This document shows positions 57,877 through 64,000 of a stretch of DNA of 64,000 nucleotides, in pieces (the first letter of the stretch is position 1; every line of letters begins with the position of its first letter). The notes under the pieces are model-generated. The model ran no database searches and was not told the origin of the DNA. It was given only the letters and a program-made list of their open reading frames with translations. Origin of the DNA: Acanthococcus lagerstroemiae (taxonomy: Eukaryota; Arthropoda; Insecta; Hemiptera; Eriococcidae); the NCBI GenBank assembly GCA_031841125.1, contig CM063110.1, forward strand, positions 53,109,946 to 53,173,945, in the 5' to 3' direction. The translations under genes were made by a program, and so were the position numbers.

Positions 57877-58932
57877 GGTAGGGTAGGTGCGCCATTTGTG
57901 GCCACTCACCCATTTGTGGCCACTTTTACACTTTAAATGTATTTTAAATCAGCAAAAAAGCATTTTCTGCATTTTTGGTATTTTCCAAAATGTTCTGGCA
58001 CTCCTCAGCTATCGAATGAACCAATGAAAATCCGTGTAGCACCATTTTACCGCTAATTCGAGGCATTAGAATATCGCGAAAGCAACAAAATTGATAATTC
58101 TTATCACTCACTGTTAACCTGCTGATTTTGGATGGTTTTCCAAATTAAGGTTTAGAAGCTTCAAAAGACCGCGCATAGTTGCGGTAAGTATTTTATTTTA
58201 TAAATTACACTTTTCTGAATCAATTTACGATGAAATGTAGGCAATTTTATCTCATTTTCATTAATTAATAGTGATTTTAAAGAGTGGCCACTTTTGGAGG
58301 ACGACAAAACATTGTTCTCCATATGTGGCCACTTACATTCTTACATATTATTATGTTCATTTCTCGATCGTTTTAATATTTCTGAATATTATAAAGGTCT
58401 GAAATATAATTTTAAGAAGTGTAATCAATTTTTAAATGTTTCAAAACAGTAGATCAATTCTATGGCGATAGAGCCAAATTACAATAAATTTCCTTGGTAT
58501 TTCGCTATATGGCATTTCTAAATACATTTTTTTCTTTTGATTATGTATTAACTGCATTCGAAGAGTAAGAAAATTACTAAATATAGTGAAGTAATAATAA
58601 ATAGTCCGAAAAAGTGAAAAAATTCGACCCAGAAATGTCGAACGAGCATTTTTTTGGAATAAAAATAAAAGTGGCCACAAATGGTAAGATTAGATGGCCA
58701 CATAAGGACGAAAGTGGCCACAAATGGGATTTTCGAACATTTTTCACATTTCCCTCAAAAGAAGAATTCGTGGTGTATATTTTCAGATTTAAAATATATT
58801 TCCTGGCAGAAGATAGATGTGAGACCCTAATAAAGTGAAAATTAATTTCTGTTTGCCTCAATAATGATTTATAATGACTTCTCAAAGTTGAAAATTCCTT
58901 AAAGTGGCCACAAATGGCGCATCTACACTACC
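57877..58932. mobile_element. TA-flanked element with TTTGTGGCCAC ends
   Basis: Ends GGTAGGGTAGGTGCGCCATT and AATGGCGCATCTACACTACC are inverted (about 28 of 31 matches into the GTGGCCAC motif). TA is at both borders. 1056 bp. TGGCCA occurs at least eight times (57898, 57914, 58285, 58325, 58672, 58695, 58713, 58903). No transposase motif. Confidence 0.85.
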
Positions 58933-58942
58933 TAATTTATTA

Positions 58943-58976
58943 TGAAAGGACGGATTCCACGGCTCGGGTTGAGATT
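58943..58976 (+). repeat. SINE tail fragment
   Basis: GAAAGGACGGATTCCACGGC and GGGTTGAGATTAAA match the 3' part of the SINE at 4840-5065, directly after the TTTGTGGCCAC element. Confidence 0.5.
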
Positions 58977-59861
58977 AAAAGTAAGAAAAGAGCGAATAAT
59001 CATTGTTCGCGATTAATTACGTTTTAATTTTGGATAATATATGTAATCCAGAATTAATAACGGATTTTCTAAAAATTGCACTTTCCCATTTCCAATCAAA
59101 TTCAGTATTGTTTTACTTAATTGATTGCAGAGTGCGTTCCTGTTGTTGAGTTTGCAGAATTCCAGACTACAGGAATTGCAGCATTCGCCGACCCTAGTCA
59201 TGCAGCATTGCTGCTTGTTCTTTCTAACAAACAACTGGGATTTAAACTTGCACTAGAGTGCGCTGTAAAAATACCTGCGCGGGTGAAAATGGATGAGTGA
59301 TCATTGTGTACTTTCAAACAGAAAACACTGCTATCTTCAGGAGGGTAAAAAAAGAGTAAAAATTATTCTACCAGAAGAACTGATTATAATTCAATTTTTG
59401 GTGACGATGCAGTTAAATTTAGGACAAATTTTTTTTTGAAAGTGAATTTCTAATCGACTTAACGATAGTTGAAGTTTGCTACACGCTTACAGTAAATCAT
59501 ACTTCTTGATCACTCACACATATGCAGGGCTGCCAACACTTGAAACTCGTAAGTTTAAATCCCAATACTTGACTAAATCCAGGGAGAGGAAAAAGGAAAA
59601 TGGGAAAAGTAGGCGAGAATCATTCATAACATAGGCTTGGCTAAATTATCTTCATATACATGTGGACAAATTTGGGGTATTTGTAGCCCCCCCCCAAGTC
59701 GCCAACCTTCCTTACTTAAATCCTGGGTACGGCCTTAACACAGTCTAGAAAGACACCTGGAACGAGCCTCGAGCGAAACGAGATGCGAGTTTGCAAGAAA
59801 AAATCTTTGAACGTCTTATAGTACTCTTTTCTGTTGAAAAATATCTGGGCAGCCTGACTCT

Positions 59862-60120
59862 GTGTTCTTTTTTGTCGTCCACGAACAGCTACACTGATAC
59901 CGATAACAATGTTGAATGCGCATTGTTGTTTGATCAGTGCGTATCATCTTGGTGATATTAAAATTCGCATTTAAGATAGTAAAAAATAGGGGGAAAAAAA
60001 TGAACTATAGTCAAAAAATTAACATCGGCACTGAATTATTCGTTGAAAATACATACAGAATCATATATTCTCACGTCATTGTTTTTTTAAAATCTCAAAT
60101 TATTGTCTAGTGTAATGATT
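59862..60120 (+). repeat. Interspersed repeat family B, copy 2
   Basis: ACACTGATACCGATAACAAT, then TGATATTAAAATTCGCAT and CATACAGAATCATATATTCT align with the copy at 60568-60866. More diverged. Confidence 0.7.
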
Positions 60121-60567
60121 TCAAATTTCGGAAAGTTCCAATTAAAGAAGATTAGGCCATCGTAAGTGTGTGTGTGTGTGAGGGGGGGAGAGATGTACGA
60201 ATAATAGTATATTATTATACAAGGTGCTAAAGCAGGCGATTAAGTTCGAGTGCGAGTTTACAAAACGAGCCGTTAGGCGAGTGAAGTAAACGCATGACAG
60301 AATCGCTCACTTTGGCCCCGTTGTATGATACGACGTTTTATTCTACAGATGAGAGGAGAGCACGAACAAGGACAAATCTGGAACATCAAAACCGTATTAG
60401 TTATCACACGTTATCATTTATTGTTGAGCTGTCAGCGCAGAAACGCGCATGCGTAAAAACATATTACACTGCACAACGCATACAAAACAACGGGATGAGA
60501 TTATATGATTTTAGCTGTATATTGAATGCCGAATACGATGGCGTAATCCACTTTTCTCAAGAACCTC

Positions 60568-60866
60568 TCGTTTTCCATATTCAAAATTAAAATTTCATTA
60601 AAATTTTCACGTTTTATTCCTTTTTGTCGCGCAGGAATAGCTTACACCGATACCGATAACAATACTGAACGCGTATAAAGTTGTTCGATCAGTAGTATCA
60701 TCTTGATGATACTAAAATTTGCATGACAGGGGAAAAAATGAACTATAATAAAAAAATTGACATTGGCATTAAATTCCTCGTTGAAAATACGTACAGAGTC
60801 ATGTATTCTCATGTCATTGTTTTTTGAAAAATTTCAAATGGTTGTGTAAGTGTTATACAATAGCTG
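60568..60866 (+). repeat. Interspersed repeat family B, copy 3
   Basis: Close match in reverse to 13302-13598, including TTGTCGCGCAGGAATAGCT and TACAGAGTCATGTATTCTCA. Confidence 0.8.
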
Positions 60867-60920
60867 TTTTGTCGAGCTCATTTATTCCCTAGACAGTTAA
60901 AATTTCATTAAATTCCACTT

Positions 60921-60986
60921 GTGACGTGTCCAAGAGAAGGACCTTAGTGGTAAATAAATTTAAGCCCTTTTCTCGTAACGTCACGC
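60921..60986. repeat. GACGTGTC hairpin, diverged copy
   Basis: GTGACGTGTCCAAGAGAAGG pairs imperfectly with CCCTTTTCTCGTAACGTCAC. Same family as the hairpins at 57283 and 61662. Confidence 0.65.
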
Positions 60987-61423
60987 TTGTATTCTTTAAA
61001 ATCATGACGCAATTAAACAGTCACTTTAGCTCCTAAAAACCGTGATTAAAACCGCACTTCACCATCATCTGTAGAATAAAAATTGTAAAACTATGATCTT
61101 CAGGAATAGACTAAGGAATGTAATTGCGAAGAATGAAAATGTTACGCTTATAACCTCAGAAGGCTTTTCCCTCCAAGATGGTTGCCTATCGTTTGCCGTA
61201 ATTTACCTAGAAAGTTAACACTTAACACACAGCGTTATGGGAGAAAAAAAAAATTCAGCCCGAAGATATCAAATAGGAGTCAGCTGAAAGGATATTACAA
61301 GGGCTTCAACTTTGTTCCTCTTCATTTCCTGTAAAACTCGATATTTTTTGAGAAAATAGCGTTTTTTGTGTTTTCTCCATAAGAGTTAATGTTCAATTGC
61401 CTACAAAGTTGATAAAAATTCAG

Positions 61424-62080
61424 GCGGGAAAATTTTCAATTTTATCAAATTTTTCACTCTACAGGCTGTCCAGATCATACTCTTTTGATACTGAAAAAAA
61501 AAGAGAACTCGTATCTTTTCTCCAAAAATGTCAAGAAATACTCTTTTGTTATACTAAGCTGATAATAAAAGATAACCATATCAATTATGACTGATAGCGT
61601 GATAGCGAAGGCCAAAATTCGCTTGAGATTGAGATACTCACTCTCTGCACTCAACTAAATGTGACGTGTCACAAAAAAAGGGCCTCAGTGTCCAGTTACC
61701 ACTAAGGCCCTTTTCTTGTGACACGTCTGTTGCACTCTTAGATTGTGGCATTGTGATTTTTCAAGTTTGTCATAGCATATTGAGCTACCACGGGGCCAAA
61801 CGAAATGAAAAAATTATTACATGTGATAAGTACAAAGATGGAATACATACAAAAGGCACTCACAGATCTATTTCAAGATTATCACAAAAAATATTGAAGC
61901 AAATGAAAAGAAATTTAAGCGTGAACACTTTTCTAGTCCATTTTTCTTTTTAACAAACAATTTGGGTCTAAACTTGCACTAGAGTGCGCTACAAAAACAC
62001 CTGCGTAGGTGAAAATGGATAAATGATCATCAATGTTAAACTGCCTACAAAATTGATAAGAATTCAGGCGGGCAGGTAAG
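61424..62080 (+). repeat. Interspersed repeat family C, copy 2
   Basis: Direct copy of 57030-57555. It continues into CTTGCACTAGAGTGCGCT and GGTGAAAATGGATAAATGATC, which also occur at 59240-59310. It contains hairpin 61662-61728. Confidence 0.82.
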
Positions 62081-62144
62081 CAACCGACTTAGGGAAAAAC
62101 CTTATTCTGGCAGGCCGATGTGACAAGAATGATTCCTCTATTAA

Positions 62145-62270
62145 GGCGTTCGCGGCGCAATTCGGCCCATCGTATTACCCGAAATTAGCGCAAGTCAGCC
62201 TATCTCCCCATGGGCAGTGGGCACAATTCAACCTATACCTGGCGCAATTCGGCCGTTACCGTACCAAATG
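62145..62270. repeat. GCGCAATTCGGCC array, right
   Basis: GGCGCAATTCGGCCCATC, GGGCACAATTCAACCTA, GGCGCAATTCGGCCGTTA: reverse orientation of the array at 56795-56930. Confidence 0.65.
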
Positions 62271-64000
62271 TTCCTTAAATCGCTTACCTAGAAAACACAG
62301 TGTATCTTTCTCTCGGTGATTGCAGCTATTTTCGTTTCAGTTTGAGCCAATAAATGACAAAGATAGGTTCCATCTTCTCGAGCATTTTGCGCCCCGGAGC
62401 TTGCATGTTGAGTGATCAGTAGTCCCGATTGACGTGGACGAGCTTTAGCTACAAGCGGTCTACACAATGGGTTGATTCAATTTCTAGAATTTCCAAAAAT
62501 TCCAGCAATTACTCCAACTTGAAATTTTGAATAATGTTGTCATGAATAGTGGGTTTCGAACAAGAGGCTGGGTAAGACCTGCGCACTAAAACCAAATAAT
62601 CGGAAAATTTTTCTCCAGTTCACAAGCTCAGCAGTATGCTAAGGCTGGAAAAACGGTGAAAGTTTAATAAGGTGACTCGGTGCAAAAATGGAACGAAAAA
62701 CACATTTACATAAACTGTATGCGTGGGACCCTACTGCTCATTTCTGATTGATAGATTAGGAAATCTCGCCCATAATGCTGTAGTTATTCATCTGTTTCTC
62801 TGCTCACTTATTGCCCCGACATATGGGGCAAAACATGAACCTCCTGAGGTAAAAGTGAACATGTATTTTCAATGTACTTTTCAGAGCTACAACATAAGCT
62901 GTAAAGAAAAAATTCTATCACTTTTTGTATGTAAATGTAGTGAAGACAGCGTATACCAAGTTTGTGAACTACTTTGAACATTGTTGCCAAAGAGTGAACA
63001 TGAAAAACCATAATGCAACAAAATGTAACACTGATACGAACAATTACACGTTCACTTTTTCCCCAAAACGGTTCATCGTTTGCCCTACAAATTTCATCGT
63101 TCATTACTTTTTTTAAATAATTATTTCACAACTTTCAAGTACTTGTATAAAAAGCTAAAGAAATTTGCTATTCAATAAAGTGAAAACATTTGAAGATTGA
63201 CAGTGGACCTCGAAAATGAGAATGGTTTTTGTGTTTCAGAACTTTTCCTTCTATTCAGGCACAGCAAGGGCATTTTTGTTCCAGGTTCCATTATGTTTTA
63301 TTTCCCCCCCTTGAAGTAAACAGGCTTAAATTTCATAGGGAAACAACAATTTGGGGTACCTTCTACATTGTGCTAAAAAATCTCAATCAAAGACATTGTA
63401 TATAACCTGCTACAGACGATACGGCAGATTCGAAGCGGAACAGTATAAACGTATGGGACTTTCGTAGGTGATCAGGGTTCACCTGCTCTCACCCCACAAA
63501 ATGTCCTAAGTTTTCCCAGTGTTGCCTATCAAAAAAGTGAAAAATGTGTGCAATTTAATTTACACTGGGACCTAAAAAATAAATAGTGAAATGGGTAGTA
63601 CAACTACAGGAGAGCAAACAAAATAGATGACAATTTTGCCTACTTTCAATACTGAAGGCGCTACAATTTTTAAAAAATTGTTGAAAAAAATCAACTCCTT
63701 CAATTATAAAGCTAGGCAAATTTCAGTCACATTTTTTATTGACTTTTCTGATACATTTTCATGGTTGAATTTTACATTTTCTGAACTTCCAAGATTGTTC
63801 TATTGGTTGCAATCTGATTTTTGGCAGAATTTTGAAATGCATTAATTTGATGTTCTATATGACTTCGCGTTCCGCTTCAAATCGGCCATGACTAATTAAA
63901 TAGGACATGTTGAACATACTTCAAGGAATACACCACGTCAAACTCCCACTTTTCCTAATGGGGAAGACAGTACGGCTGATTAAAAAGTGGGTAATTTCCT
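62271..64000. other. Unassigned right end of window
   Basis: AT-rich, no supported exon, no terminal repeats recognised. Short open frames here are not conserved-looking. Confidence 0.4.

Overview
This is eukaryotic, AT-rich DNA from an arthropod, most likely an insect. The basis is two intron-containing genes on the + strand with insect-type proteins, long introns, GT-AG splice sites and very dense transposable elements. No bacterial, viral or organellar gene layout is visible. Species cannot be named from the sequence.

Gene 1 (888..15184, +) is the 3' half of Semaphorin-1A: five exons covering the PSI domain, a short cysteine-rich juxtamembrane stretch, the transmembrane helix and the conserved cytoplasmic tail ending KVKKTYI. 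Its sema-domain exons lie upstream, outside the window. Its introns hold a tRNA-like SINE, a 30-bp minisatellite, several MITEs and a broken RTE-type LINE. Gene 2 (52788..56295, +) is a complete nine-exon CDC23/APC8, the TPR scaffold subunit of the anaphase-promoting complex. Its exons sum to 1689 bp (562 aa plus stop) with matching splice phases throughout.

The rest is a transposon landscape. 15.2-16.5 kb is probably the Sema1a 3' UTR. 16.9-19.9 kb holds foldback hairpins and a 1.5-kb element with about 500-bp inverted arms. 23.9-32.1 kb is a minus-strand Gypsy retrotransposon split by about 6.8 kb of nested insertions: a LINE with RT and RNase H, and several hAT-like elements, two of which have perfect 8-bp target duplications. 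32.1-34.1 kb is another hAT-like element with an element inside it. 34.3-35.6 kb carries two roughly 360-bp direct repeats. 38.1-44.65 kb is one large inverted-repeat structure with about 1.2-kb near-identical inner arms, a polypyrimidine/polypurine centre and exon-like repeat units on both sides. 46.4-47.9 kb is a second LINE copy with the same hairpin in its 3' region. 49-51 kb holds a long perfect hairpin, a pogo-like MITE and a second CAGAGATGG element. 56.8-62.3 kb holds repeat arrays, a 1.06-kb TGGCCA-rich element with TA flanks and duplicated hairpin repeats.

The most unusual items are the 6.5-kb foldback structure, the family of hairpins whose stems change together while the core stays fixed, and a degenerate minisatellite found in introns of both genes. 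I see no coherent new multi-gene system. The novelty here is in repeats and mobile elements.
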